A DNA stretch of 64,000 bases, from NCBI GenBank assembly GCA_965209105.1, contig CBDBQB010000033.1, forward strand, positions 336,746 to 400,745. The letters are read 5' to 3'. Below, one piece after another: positions 56,086 to 64,000 of the stretch. Numbering within the stretch: the first letter of the stretch is position 1; each line of letters starts with the position of its first letter. This DNA comes from JAAELZ01 sp965209105. GTDB taxonomy: Bacteria > Pseudomonadota > Gammaproteobacteria > Arenicellales > Poriferihabitantaceae. The notes beneath the pieces were generated by a model. The model made no database searches and was not told where the DNA came from. It saw only the letters and a program-made list of their open reading frames with translations. The translations under genes and the position numbers were made by a program.

Positions 56086-56928
56086 ATGAGCCTGAGCGTC
56101 ACGCTGCTAGTTTTGCTAGCGGCGTTTTTTCATGCCCTGTGGAACGCCTTTGTTAAAAAAGGCAGTGATCCACTTATTTCTGTGGCAGGGGTTGCATTGG
56201 CCTCTAGTAGTATTGCGGCTTGTTTGATCCCTTTTGTTGGACTGCCTGAACCGGCCTTGTGGCCTTGGTTGGCTGTATCGCTGATTGTGCATACTTTATA
56301 TATGGTGATGTTGAGTCAGGCCTATCGATACGGTGATTTCACGATTGCTTACCCCATTGCGCGCGGTTTGGCGCCCGCCTTGGTGACCGTTTACAGCCTG
56401 CTGTTTATGCAAGCAGAGCTGGAGGGTGCACAGCTGATTGGCTTGCTGGGGATTTTGAGTGGCATACTCTTATTCGCCACGCGAAGGCTTGGTTTGGTGA
56501 TTGCTGATCGACGTGCTTTAGGCTATGCGACACTAACCGCCGTGTTAATTGCGGTGTATACAGTGATGGATGGAATTGCCGCGCGGCTAGCGTCCAGCGC
56601 GACTAATTATGCAGTATGGATACTGTTTTTACAGGGCTTTCCGATCTGCGCTTATATGTTTTTTCTTCGCGGCAAACCCGCATTGCAAATCTTAAAGAAT
56701 AGGGCTTGGCAATTGAGTTTCGGCGGATTTATGTCGATGACGGGTTATATGATCGTGCTTTGGGCAATGACGCAAGCACCGATCGCTTTGATCGCAGCCT
56801 TTAGAGAATCGTCGATCATCATTGCTGCTTTGATCGGCATGTTTTGGATGAAAGAACCCGGTGGATGGAGAAGGATATTTGCAGCAGTGCTAATTTTTCT
56901 TAGCGTGGTTTATTTGAAAATTGCTTAG
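56086..56928 (+). CDS. EamA-family (DMT) membrane transporter
   Basis: A 280-residue protein with about ten membrane helices in two EamA repeats. It begins LLVLLAAFFHALWNAFVKKG, the usual start, and the second repeat includes FGGFMSMTGYMIVLWAMTQA. It is 57 bases after xsc on the same strand. Known sulfite exporters of such clusters belong to TauE/TSUP, so a role in exporting sulfite or another product is only an inference from position. Confidence 0.82.
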   Translation: MSLSVTLLVLLAAFFHALWNAFVKKGSDPLISVAGVALASSSIAACLIPFVGLPEPALWPWLAVSLIVHTLYMVMLSQAYRYGDFTIAYPIARGLAPALVTVYSLLFMQAELEGAQLIGLLGILSGILLFATRRLGLVIADRRALGYATLTAVLIAVYTVMDGIAARLASSATNYAVWILFLQGFPICAYMFFLRGKPALQILKNRAWQLSFGGFMSMTGYMIVLWAMTQAPIALIAAFRESSIIIAALIGMFWMKEPGGWRRIFAAVLIFLSVVYLKIA

Positions 56929-57118
56929 GCTCGCGCACGACTTGTTAGGAAATCGTTAGAGATCAGTTAGAGGTCATTTATATGGAACAGATTAAGTATC
57001 GTGTTTCCTAGGTGTTCGGCATTATTTGGCCTTTGGATTAGTGTTAGAATTAGCAGAGTTTGTGGTTATTTGTCGCTGTTCGCGGGCCAAAGCTGCTTAC
57101 CTGGCTCAGGGTTTAAAG

Positions 57119-58090
57119 ATGCGTAGGAATACAATAATGGCAATAGGTAGTATGGTCGAATTTTCCGCAGAAGCGTTCCTAAAGAGTTTTATTTCCCATC
57201 GCGCTATTGTGGCTATAGTGGTCGTTTGTGCCCAGTTTACTGGTGTGTTAAATGCTGAGCAACTGAGCCCAGAATCTGAGCGAGCCTCAGAATACATCGT
57301 TGGCGGCACGGAATCGACTAGAGGAGACTGGCCGTTTATAGTTGCGCTGGTAGACCCTTCCGCTCCAAATATTTTTGAAGGACAATTTTGCGCCGGATCT
57401 TTAATCCATCGTAATTGGGTTGTGACGGCTGCTCATTGTGTAGATGGGCGTAGCCTCAGTAACATTCGTATTGCGACGGGCTTGCACGACCTTATAAGTG
57501 ATGTTCCAACTGACTATATTGCCCCTCGGCGTTTATTAAAGCACCCATCTTATAATTCGACCACTTCGGATTATGATATCGCGTTGATTGAACTCAGTAG
57601 TCCTTCTAATGCGTCAACCGTTAGAATTACGCTCGATGATCCAGGTGGCGAGGCGCCGCAAGGTACCGGTGGTACTACCATAGGCTGGGGTGTGGCTGAC
57701 ACGAGTTATGGAGCTCCTTATTACCCAACTGCATTAAGAGAGATATGGATGCCCGTTGTCACTAATGGCATTTGTATAGCAGCAATGGGTGCGCTGAATG
57801 CCGTGACTTCAAGAATGATTTGTTCGGGTTGGGACCGACGTTTAAATGGAGGGTGTTTTGGCGACAGTGGCGGGCCGATGGTAAATAGATGGTATGGTCG
57901 TGACGGACATTGGTATTTAACCGGAGTGGTAAGCTGGGGAGCAGGTGATTGTGGAGATGTTTCAAAAGGGTATTCTGTTTATGCACGCGTCTCAGCGCTT
58001 AGAGAATTCATATATCAGTATATACCTGAGCTACTGAAGAGTGATTATGTGTTGGCAGGACCGTTATTTTTATTGCTTGGTGAAGATTAA
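57119..58090 (+). CDS. Trypsin-like (S1) secreted serine protease
   Basis: A 323-residue chymotrypsin-fold protease. The signal segment is HRAIVAIVVVCAQFTGVLNA, followed by a short propeptide and the activation site ending SEYIVGGTES. The triad is visible: His in VVTAAHCVDG, Asp in TSDYDIALIEL, Ser in CFGDSGGPMVN. The specificity pocket residue before GDSGGP is NGGCF, where trypsin has Asp six residues before the Ser; here it is Asn or Gly, so specificity is uncertain. It ends SDYVLAGPLFLLLGED, a short hydrophobic tail with acidic end like that of the S8 protease. ATG 57119 has AGGG upstream. Confidence 0.87.
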   Translation: MRRNTIMAIGSMVEFSAEAFLKSFISHRAIVAIVVVCAQFTGVLNAEQLSPESERASEYIVGGTESTRGDWPFIVALVDPSAPNIFEGQFCAGSLIHRNWVVTAAHCVDGRSLSNIRIATGLHDLISDVPTDYIAPRRLLKHPSYNSTTSDYDIALIELSSPSNASTVRITLDDPGGEAPQGTGGTTIGWGVADTSYGAPYYPTALREIWMPVVTNGICIAAMGALNAVTSRMICSGWDRRLNGGCFGDSGGPMVNRWYGRDGHWYLTGVVSWGAGDCGDVSKGYSVYARVSALREFIYQYIPELLKSDYVLAGPLFLLLGED

Positions 58091-58419
58091 ACGGACAAGC
58101 TTTCTGTTTGGCAAATTTAATTCGACTCACATTTATACGGGACGTGGAGAGCTGCAATGACCAATAACACCGCATTGCGGGGTGATACCAGCGATTGTGG
58201 CGTCAGCACTTTGGCGTTCTTGAGCCACAGATAAAACGCAAATACTTTGGAATCGGTTCATCGCTACGGTAGTCAAGTTTTTCAAAACCACCATGCCCTC
58301 GTTAGAAGCACTGCATGCATATTATTTGAAACGGCTATTTGTGTTTGTAAATGGGCACTAAAGCGAAGATTAAACCCAAGGTGATGCCTAGGGCAAGTAA
58401 GGGAAATATGCTCTACTAA
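58091..58419. other. Intergenic region before the IS3 element
   Basis: There is no supported gene; several short frames have no recognisable content. It ends at the terminal repeat of the insertion sequence. Confidence 0.4.
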
Positions 58420-58470
58420 GAAGTGGACCCGCTTTTTAGGACAGGTAGCTTAGGAGTTATTTTCACCTGA

Positions 58471-59296
58471 TTATGCAGCCAATTTCAGGCTGCGATATGG
58501 ATCATACATCATGTCAGGCACCATGCCCAAGGTTTGATGTTTACGTTCTTGGTTGTAATAGTTTATCCAGGCGCCAATACCGTCTTTTGCCTCTTTCATC
58601 GATTGGTAGGCTTGTAGATAAACTTCTTCATATTTAACACTGCGCCATAAGCGTTCAACAAACACATTGTCACGCCAAGCGCCTTTACCATCCATGCTGA
58701 TACGAATGTTATTCGCTTTGAGAACACCCGTAAACGCCTCGCTGGTAAATTGCGCACCTTGGTCGCTGTTAAAGATTTCAGGCTTGCCGTGGTAATGCAG
58801 AGCCTCTTCCAGAGCGTCTACGCAGAATGCACTATCCATGCTGTTGCTAAGCCGCCACGACAGTATTTTGCGGTGAATACCAGTCCATCACAACGGTAAG
58901 ATAAGCAAAGCCCTTAGGCATCGGAATATACGTGATGTCGGTAGCCCAAGCTTGGTTAGGACGATTAATAGTTAACCCTCGTAACAGGTAAGGATAAATC
59001 TTGTGCCCAGCCTTCTTCTTGCTGGTGTTAGGCTTAGGATAGATGGCTTTAATGCCCATCTTACGCATTAAACGCTGCACATGCTTACGGTCAACTCGGT
59101 GGCCTACATCTTGCAAGACATCCCGAATACGTCTGCTGCCGAGAAAGGGCCGATTGAGATGAATGCGGTCTATCAGATGCATGAGTTCCAGGTCATCGTC
59201 AGTATCTAGTGTGGGCTTGTAATAGACACTAGACCGATGAATATCCAACAGCTTACACTGGCGAACTAACGATAATTTATTGCTTTTATTAATCAT
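58471..59296 (-). CDS. IS3-family transposase OrfB, frame-disrupted
   Basis: DDE integrase. The first part runs from MINKSNKLSLVRQCKLLDIH through the first catalytic Asp (QAWATDITYIP) to VVMDWYS. An extra base at GG 58872-58873 then shifts the frame and ends it. The second part starts at MDSAFCVDALEEAL, and has the second Asp in FNSDQGAQFTSEA and the Glu in VFVERLWRSVKYEEVY. Removing one base rejoins DWYSRKILSWRL to the rest. As it stands the catalytic core is split, so this copy is inactive unless the base is a sequence error. Confidence 0.88.
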
Positions 59297-59316
59297 TGCT
59301 TTGCGCTCGGGCCTGT

Positions 59317-59598
59317 TTATCGACCGAGCGCTTTGGACAAAAAATCGTTTTCCATGGTGATCTCACCGATCTTTGCCTGCAAGGATTTAATCTCTGATTC
59401 TCGATCTGGAGCCAAGCCTGTGCCTGAAGCAAAGACTTCAGATGAGCTATCAAGCAATTGCTTCTTCCACTTGACGATCAAGTTCGCACTGATGTCATAA
59501 CGGCTAGCAAGATTGCTCAATGTTTCATCTCCTTTGATTGCTGCTAGAGCAACTTTGGCTTTGAATTGTGGCGAATGATTTCTACGTTTTCTACTCAT
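59317..59598 (-). CDS. IS3-family transposase OrfA
   Basis: A 93-residue helix-turn-helix protein (MSRKRRNHSPQFKAKVALAA, then LASRYDISANLIVKWKKQLL) with a C-terminal leucine-rich helix (LQAKIGEITMENDFLSKAL). GAGGA precedes the ATG at 59598; an in-frame ATG at 59622 is less likely. In IS3 elements OrfA binds the ends and is fused to OrfB by programmed frameshifting. Confidence 0.9.
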   Translation of the reverse strand: MSRKRRNHSPQFKAKVALAAIKGDETLSNLASRYDISANLIVKWKKQLLDSSSEVFASGTGLAPDRESEIKSLQAKIGEITMENDFLSKALGR

Positions 59599-59998
59599 TT
59601 TCTGTTCCTCGTTTTTGAACAATTATAAAACAGAAAATAACTCCTTATTTTGGCCTTCGACCTGTCCTAATCATGGGGTCCACTTCACTATAAATGCTTT
59701 AATCAAAGTCGCTAATGTTTAGTAAGCTTCCTAATAGCTAATGGATAAAATAATCGGGCTTCGGCTTCGGACGATGCTTTCGAAACTTGACGAACCGATC
59801 AGTCACTATCCTAAACTGCATGAGGCGTATCAAAGTTACGGAACCCTAGCCCAATTTGCCATTGTATTTACTACTTGCCCTATTCATATTTTGATGTTTA
59901 TTTGTACTTCGAAAAGTGAAAGAATACGGCCGTTGGAATAGTTTTAAGCTGCGAATTCTTGCGGCGGCTGTTACCGTTAAAAAATAAAAAGGTGATTT

Positions 59999-60160
59999 AT
60001 GAGCGCACAACCCAGCACTAGACCTAAGGTTCCTGAGGGCAAGACACCCTATTTGACTACCCGCCAAAAAAAACCTACCGAAACGGGTTACGTTGGGTAC
60101 GATACCATCTGGATAGAATTCCAGAAAGAAATAGCGTATCAAAAACCAAAGCAACCTTAA
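59999..60160 (+). CDS. Small hypothetical protein, 53 residues
   Basis: ATG 59999 follows AAAAAGGTGATTT, a good ribosome binding site. The product MSAQPSTRPKVPEGKTPYLT continues with TRQKKPTETGYVGYDTIWIE and a basic end. It is hydrophilic, rich in Pro, Lys and Thr, with no signal peptide and no family I recognise. The good start signal and protein-like composition support it, weakly. Confidence 0.4.
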   Translation: MSAQPSTRPKVPEGKTPYLTTRQKKPTETGYVGYDTIWIEFQKEIAYQKPKQP

Positions 60161-60504
60161 ATATACCGGCTGCGTGAACTACTCAGCGCTCGCGCAGATT
60201 TGAATTAATCTTTGAGTTAAGTCGGAAAACCCAACTCGAAAGACACAAACTAGGCAGGGAGCCCAGTTTTTTCTGGGGCGATTAATTTGCCGCCTCGATA
60301 TTGATAGCGTTAACTAAGTTTTTCTTGGCCGTTTCCGCATAAGGACCTTCATCATGCTGCAATATAATCGGCTATCAGGAACTGCCCCCAATTAAAGATT
60401 GCTACCTAATGGATGCGAACAAAAGTCGTATTTCTGTGGTGTTGAAATAGCCTGATTTGCCCCAACTTAGGGTTCTCCCTCAACTAGAAGCTGGGAGAAA
60501 GATT
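60161..60504. other. Intergenic region upstream of the hemerythrin gene
   Basis: No gene or clear signal is seen in these 344 bases. Confidence 0.4.
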
Positions 60505-61065
60505 ATGTTAGGCAATTACCAAGCAAAAGAACTTCATGTCGCGACCCGAAGGGAGTTTCCTAAGGCCTTAATCCCTGAGCTGATCGATGGTAGGTTTAGT
60601 GACTGGAAGTCGCACCCACAATTCATCATGAGTGGTGCAACGCTGCATGGTTTTCATAATCGATTGCGCAATGCTTGTGAAACTTTAACGCATAAAATCG
60701 GCGAAGCAATACATAACTTCGATAGTGATGCCACTATACATTGGCGGCTTCTCGATTTTGGCAAGCAAATTATTGGGGTGGCTCATTCTCATCATCACGC
60801 TGAAGATACTGTTTACTTCCCACAGTATAAGGCGCTATTTCCGCAGTTGAACCGACCGCTGAGATTGCTAGATAGCGACCATCGAGTGCTCGAGCAAGCC
60901 TTGGATAATTTAGAGACTGCGCTAGATGGCTTAAACGATAAGTCGTCAATTGGCAATTGGGAATGCGCGCGCGACCAAGCTGAAACATTAACGCGTATAA
61001 TTCATCGTCATTTAGATGACGAAGAAGAGATTGTGATGCCTGCTATTATGAAAAGAGATTCATAA
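60505..61065 (+). CDS. Hemerythrin HHE-domain protein
   Basis: A 186-residue helical protein with the HHE metal ligands: His in TLHGFHNRLRN, then AHSHHHAEDTVYFP, the third-helix SDHRVLEQAL, and HRHLDDEEEIVMPAI. Such proteins bind oxygen or nitric oxide at a di-iron site or act as metal or redox sensors in the cytoplasm. ATG 60505 (MLGNYQAKELHVAT) has GGGAGAAAG upstream; the preceding in-frame start lacks one. It is alone, with no obvious partner. Confidence 0.82.
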   Translation: MLGNYQAKELHVATRREFPKALIPELIDGRFSDWKSHPQFIMSGATLHGFHNRLRNACETLTHKIGEAIHNFDSDATIHWRLLDFGKQIIGVAHSHHHAEDTVYFPQYKALFPQLNRPLRLLDSDHRVLEQALDNLETALDGLNDKSSIGNWECARDQAETLTRIIHRHLDDEEEIVMPAIMKRDS

Positions 61066-61148
61066 TCGCAATCGCGATTCATTAAGCACCCGAACGTTGA
61101 TCTAAACTATATTTACCAGCTTTCAGAGGGGCTCAACCACAATAGCGT

Positions 61149-61862
61149 ATGATGTTTGAAGAACTTGATTATCAGCAAACTCCGCATGGAGAAATCAGTT
61201 TGCGGCGTCGGGCGGAACCGCGCTTGGGCGGGAAGGTGTTGTATGAAGTAAAGCTGGGAGATGAGTTCTTAATGTCGAGTTTATTCGTTGAGGCAGAAAT
61301 TCAATTAGCGGTGCTGGGTTTGGAGATGCTAAAGGGCAGCGACTGGGATGTTATCGTTGGAGGTCTCGGTTTAGGGTATACCGCGGCGGCAGTATTGGAG
61401 AACCCGAAGGTTAAAACGCTCAAGGTTATTGATGTGATGGCGCCCGTGATCGAATGGCATCGACGTGGCCTAGTGCCTTTGGGGGAGGGTTTAAGCACAG
61501 ACTCTCGTTGTGAGTTGGTCTGCGCAGATTTTTTTGCTTTGGCAAGTTCGCAGAATGACAGCTTTGATCCTTCGACGCCGAATAAAAAGGTTCATGCCGT
61601 ACTATTGGATATCGATCACTCTCCTAGCCACTGCTTGAATCCAGAAAACAAAAGCTTTTACACAAAAGAAGCCTTGGCTCACTTATCCTGCAAGCTCCAT
61701 GCGGGCGGCGTATTCGGATTGTGGTCCAATGATCCGCCTGATGATCAATTCGTCGCCTTGTTAGAAAGTATATTTGAAACCGTCGAAGCGCATATTGTGG
61801 TTTTCCCCAACCCCTATACAGGTGGGGAATCCTCTAATACCGTTTATATCGCGCAGACTTAA
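61149..61862 (+). CDS. Spermidine synthase-like methyltransferase-fold protein
   Basis: A 237-residue protein with the Rossmann-like spermine/spermidine synthase fold. The cofactor loop is VIVGGLGLGYTAAAVLE, then TLKVIDVMAPVIEWHR, the acidic ribose contact LVCADFFALA, and AVLLDIDHSPSH at the catalytic strand. The N-terminal domain of true spermidine synthases is mostly missing and the polyamine-specific Asp is not obvious, so the substrate is uncertain. It is monocistronic. Confidence 0.75.
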   Translation: MMFEELDYQQTPHGEISLRRRAEPRLGGKVLYEVKLGDEFLMSSLFVEAEIQLAVLGLEMLKGSDWDVIVGGLGLGYTAAAVLENPKVKTLKVIDVMAPVIEWHRRGLVPLGEGLSTDSRCELVCADFFALASSQNDSFDPSTPNKKVHAVLLDIDHSPSHCLNPENKSFYTKEALAHLSCKLHAGGVFGLWSNDPPDDQFVALLESIFETVEAHIVVFPNPYTGGESSNTVYIAQT

Positions 61863-61929
61863 ATGTAGTGCTTAGGTTTGGAATATATAATGGCTAAGTG
61901 TTGTTGTTACAAATAAAATAAAATAGTAA

Positions 61930-61958
61930 TTGACAATATAATAAAATACTAATATAGT
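61930..61958 (+). promoter_or_regulatory. Near-consensus sigma70 promoter
   Basis: TTGACA (61930-61935), 17-base spacer, TATAGT (61953-61958), in very AT-rich sequence about 65 bases before the Gly/Asn/Asp-rich secreted protein. High expression is expected. Confidence 0.75.
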
Positions 61959-62022
61959 TACCCCACTAGATTTATAGCGCCTTAGGGCACCAACCTTTCA
62001 AATTTTATAGTGGAGTAATGAC

Positions 62023-62481
62023 ATGAAGATTCAACATATAGTAGTCGTAGCGGCAATCGTAGCGGCTGGAACAGCACAAGCTGATTGGGATATGCCTTTT
62101 TTCGGAAACGACAGCGATTATTCAAGCAATGGTCATAGCAATGCGCGCGGCCAAGGTGGTATGAACTTCGGCATGAATTTTGCGGGAGACTTCGATAGTA
62201 TCTTTGACGGTAACAGCGATTATGATAGCGACGATTACAACGGTAATGGTCAAGCTCGTGGCCGTGGCAAAGGGTCTTTCAACTTCGGTGGTTCTTTTGA
62301 CGGTGCTGCAGATGCTGAGGGTTATTCAACATCAAATGCGGATAGTGATTATGCTTCTAATGGACGTGGTAATGGTTTTATTAATTTCTCAATGGCGGCA
62401 GATGCGGATACTGATAGCCAGTGGAAAGGCGAAAGCAATACCCGTAGATACAAGAAAGAAGCTGCGCCTAAAGCTCAGTAA
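62023..62481 (+). CDS. Secreted Gly/Asn/Asp/Ser-rich repeat protein, sulfur-globule-protein-like
   Basis: A 152-residue protein with a signal peptide (IVVVAAIVAAGTAQA, cleavage before Asp21). The mature part begins DWDMPFFGND and contains three imperfect repeats near residues 30-53, 64-92 and 107-123, each with SDY, an N/G-rich turn, RG-x-G and NF. Low complexity, aromatic-glycine content and the DW-x-xPFF start recall sulfur globule envelope proteins, but I cannot prove that relation. It has its own strong promoter and terminator. It could be a structural protein outside the cytoplasm. Confidence 0.7.
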   Translation: MKIQHIVVVAAIVAAGTAQADWDMPFFGNDSDYSSNGHSNARGQGGMNFGMNFAGDFDSIFDGNSDYDSDDYNGNGQARGRGKGSFNFGGSFDGAADAEGYSTSNADSDYASNGRGNGFINFSMAADADTDSQWKGESNTRRYKKEAAPKAQ

Positions 62482-62536
62482 TCATTCTTGATATCTAGCG
62501 CAGATTATTCTGCGTAGCCCCATCGGAGCAAGAGAT

Positions 62537-62565
62537 AAAAAGCACCCGAAAGGGTGCTTTTTTAT
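62537..62565 (+). terminator. Rho-independent terminator
   Basis: Stem AAAAGCACCC with GGGTGCTTTT, loop GAAA, followed by T residues; it lies 55 bases after the stop of the secreted repeat protein. Confidence 0.9.
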
Positions 62566-62614
62566 TGGGCCAACAAGGAACAAGCTCAAGTATTTTGGAA
62601 ATTGTAATTCAGTT

Positions 62615-63049
62615 TTAAGTGGCTTTTTTAGGCACCATCATGACAGCTTCTCCGCGGATCACGTCGGTGTTTTTTACACTGCATATCGTGCTTAAAGTAA
62701 CGAAGCCTCGGCGTTCATCTAATGCGGTAACCGTCGCAGTGGTGACCACTTCATCCCCGATATATACGGGGGCGCGGTACTTTAAATTCTGACTCACATA
62801 GATACAACCCGACCCCGGTAGCTGGGTACCAACCACGGTTGAAATAAATCCTGCCGAAAGCATGCCGTGTGCAATACGTTTTTTAAAGCGGGTGGATGCA
62901 GCGAATTCCTCGTCTAAGTGAACGGGATTATTGTCGCCCGTGACTTCTGCGAACTGAGCAATATCTTCAGCGGATACAGCGCGTGTGTAGGTGGCGCTCA
63001 TGCCAATGCTGAGGTCTTCAAATTTGTGGATGTTTCGGAGCGGCATCAT
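62615..63049 (-). CDS. MaoC-family (R)-specific enoyl-CoA hydratase
   Basis: A 144-residue hot-dog fold hydratase. The hydratase-2 motif is EVTGDNNPVHLDEEFAASTR with the catalytic Asp and His pair, followed by RIAHGMLSAGFISTVVG. PhaJ-type enzymes hydrate trans-2-enoyl-CoA to (R)-3-hydroxyacyl-CoA, feeding polyhydroxyalkanoate or beta-oxidation. No pha gene is nearby, so the pathway is open. Confidence 0.88.
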   Translation of the reverse strand: MMPLRNIHKFEDLSIGMSATYTRAVSAEDIAQFAEVTGDNNPVHLDEEFAASTRFKKRIAHGMLSAGFISTVVGTQLPGSGCIYVSQNLKYRAPVYIGDEVVTTATVTALDERRGFVTLSTICSVKNTDVIRGEAVMMVPKKAT

Positions 63050-63604
63050 TTCGGTATAGAATAATTAGAGTCAGGAGTCAGAATTATGATGGATTTACCC
63101 GCTGAGTGAAACCGTCAGTTTATCGCATTGATTGTTAGGAAGAATTTCGGCTTACTCAGTTTCCCGCCGTGTTTTATTCACCATACAAGGTTGCTTGTTA
63201 GTAGACGCTTGTGTCGGTCAATAATAAACACGGAAAAGTATTGCTTGAGTTCTTTCTGTAAGACCTCAGCAAAGTGTCGCGAGCGAAAAAGCGCAGCATA
63301 TAATATCTGCCACTTCGTGATACCGCTTTGTGAGTAAATTTTTAACAAGGTATTTTCAAGCGCATTTTTATACTGAGATCTCGTTAAATTAACACGGACC
63401 TATATCATGCTTTCAATTCCACAATTGTTAACCTGCTAGCGCTATCTTCTGGGCATTTTTTGTTAAACACACTTATTTGTTGAAAATCAAGAATCAAAGA
63501 TTGACCTTAGGACAAGGTTAAGGTTAGTCTCCGAGGTAGTCTGTCGAACTTGTGTTGACGGGTGAAAACTAACAATAGTCCACCAACAATTTAGAGGAAA
63601 AATA
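63050..63604. other. Intergenic region before the TonB-dependent receptor
   Basis: No gene is supported in 555 bases; it has the look of a long regulatory region, and I could not fix a promoter with confidence. Confidence 0.4.
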
Positions 63605-64000
63605 ATGAACAAGAACATCGTAAAAATCGTGTTCGCGCCCTTACTGTTACTGGCTGCTGTGCCATTGGCAGCGAATGCTGCGGAGACGGATAATTCGGCG
63701 AAAAAGGCGGCAGAAGATGCACCCCTTCTGGGGGTGGTTAAGGTAGAGACCACCCAAGCGGATCTATCGCAGACCAAAACTATTATCACCCGAGATGATA
63801 CCGAAGGCGTCCATTTCACCAATATGAACGATGCATTGTTCAGCGGTACGCCTGGGGTTTCAACCTCAAGACGTTCTGAGACTGGCTTTGGTGGCCCCAA
63901 TTCCGGCTTTCTGATACGCGGCCTACAAGGTCCTCACGTACCGGTATTTGTTGACGGTATTCCGATTCAGGTCAACAATCATTTCCATTCCCGCGTTGAT
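63605..64000 (+). CDS. TonB-dependent outer-membrane receptor, 3' truncated
   Basis: The frame runs open to the window end, giving 132 residues. The signal peptide (IVKIVFAPLLLLAAVPLAANA, cleavage after NAA or ANA) is followed by a short lead (VVKVETTQADLSQTKTII) and the plug domain with NMNDALFSGTPGVSTSRRSE, FLIRGLQGPHVPVFVDGIP. AGAGGA precedes the ATG. It imports an unknown ligand (siderophore, cobalamin, metal or sugar) across the outer membrane. Confidence 0.9.
   Translation, partial: MNKNIVKIVFAPLLLLAAVPLAANAAETDNSAKKAAEDAPLLGVVKVETTQADLSQTKTIITRDDTEGVHFTNMNDALFSGTPGVSTSRRSETGFGGPNSGFLIRGLQGPHVPVFVDGIPIQVNNHFHSRVD

Larger units (their letters stand above)
58420..59686 (-). mobile_element. 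IS3-family insertion sequence, full length
   Basis: About 1.27 kb bounded by inverted repeats that share GAAGTGGACCC and, farther in, TTAGGACAGGT. It carries orfA and orfB on the minus strand. Direct repeats are not clean: ACTA occurs at 58415-58418 and 59687-59690, one base away from a symmetrical arrangement. A 265-bp identical fragment of its orfB end lies at 47.3 kb and a diverged remnant at 46.7 kb. Confidence 0.88.

Noticed and set aside
58415..59690. ACTA as target-site duplication of the IS3 element
   Set aside because: The spacing is one base off from the symmetrical inverted repeats, so it may be chance; noted only in the element entry.
59741..59941. Open frame of 66 residues right of the IS element
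   Set aside because: No ribosome binding site, no family similarity and odd composition (clustered Cys, Ile, Phe near the end).
63128..63337. Open frame of 69 residues before the TonB receptor
   Set aside because: Arg/Cys-rich composition unlike neighbouring proteins, no good start signal; likely non-coding.

Overview
The window reads as chromosome of a gammaproteobacterium, probably marine and heterotrophic. The pepA-holC-valS block with divergent lptFG, suhB, mutS, oligopeptidase A and a DsbC-type isomerase are typical of that class. The taurine and methyl-glycine catabolic genes, a TonB-dependent receptor and the acidic secreted proteins fit a marine lifestyle. No rRNA, tRNA or CRISPR array was recognised.

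Layout. 0-5.6 kb: end of a heptosyltransferase-like gene, a lipoprotein, a DUF4124-glutaredoxin protein, oligopeptidase A and glutathione reductase. 5.9-14.8 kb: an EF-hand protein, an FAD oxidoreductase/FAH-family pair, suhB, mutS, fdxA, dsbC and a beta-hydroxyacid dehydrogenase. 14.8-25 kb: lptFG, pepA-holC-valS, an ABM-like protein, an alpha/beta hydrolase and gltA. 25-32.7 kb: a porin remnant, selD, a broken mnmH, rpoH behind a perfect CIRCE operator, and a tupABC-mobA tungstate/molybdenum-cofactor operon. 32.9-39.5 kb: glycerate 2-kinase, a class V aminotransferase, a 2-hydroxyacid dehydrogenase and a dimethylglycine-dehydrogenase-like FAD/GcvT protein. Together these could take methylated glycines through serine, hydroxypyruvate and glycerate to 2-phosphoglycerate.

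39.5-57 kb is a taurine catabolic region: a MocR/TauR-like regulator, an omega-amino acid:pyruvate aminotransferase, tauABC (TauC carries a very large N-terminal extension), and across an insertion-sequence/protease insert, a cupin, mmsA, pta, ald, xsc and an EamA transporter. Inferred flow: taurine import, transamination to sulfoacetaldehyde with alanine recycled by Ald, Xsc cleavage to sulfite and acetyl phosphate, and Pta conversion to acetyl-CoA. The beta-alanine-type aminotransferase and MmsA suggest that beta-alanine (via malonate semialdehyde) may share the cluster. The stretch from 47.6 to 58.4 kb is flanked by inward-facing copies of one IS3-family element and carries a subtilisin-like and a trypsin-like secreted protease at its two ends. 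60-64 kb holds a small unknown ORF, a hemerythrin, a spermidine-synthase-like methyltransferase, a secreted Gly/Asn/Asp-rich repeat protein with a near-consensus promoter, a MaoC hydratase and the start of a TonB-dependent receptor.

A notable property of this sequence is the number of single-base frame disruptions in otherwise well conserved genes (holC, valS, rpoH, tupA, mnmH, the S8 protease and the IS transposase). Most lie in short homopolymer runs and affect essential genes, so base-calling or assembly error is the leading explanation. The mnmH nonsense codon and the porin remnant may be real decay.
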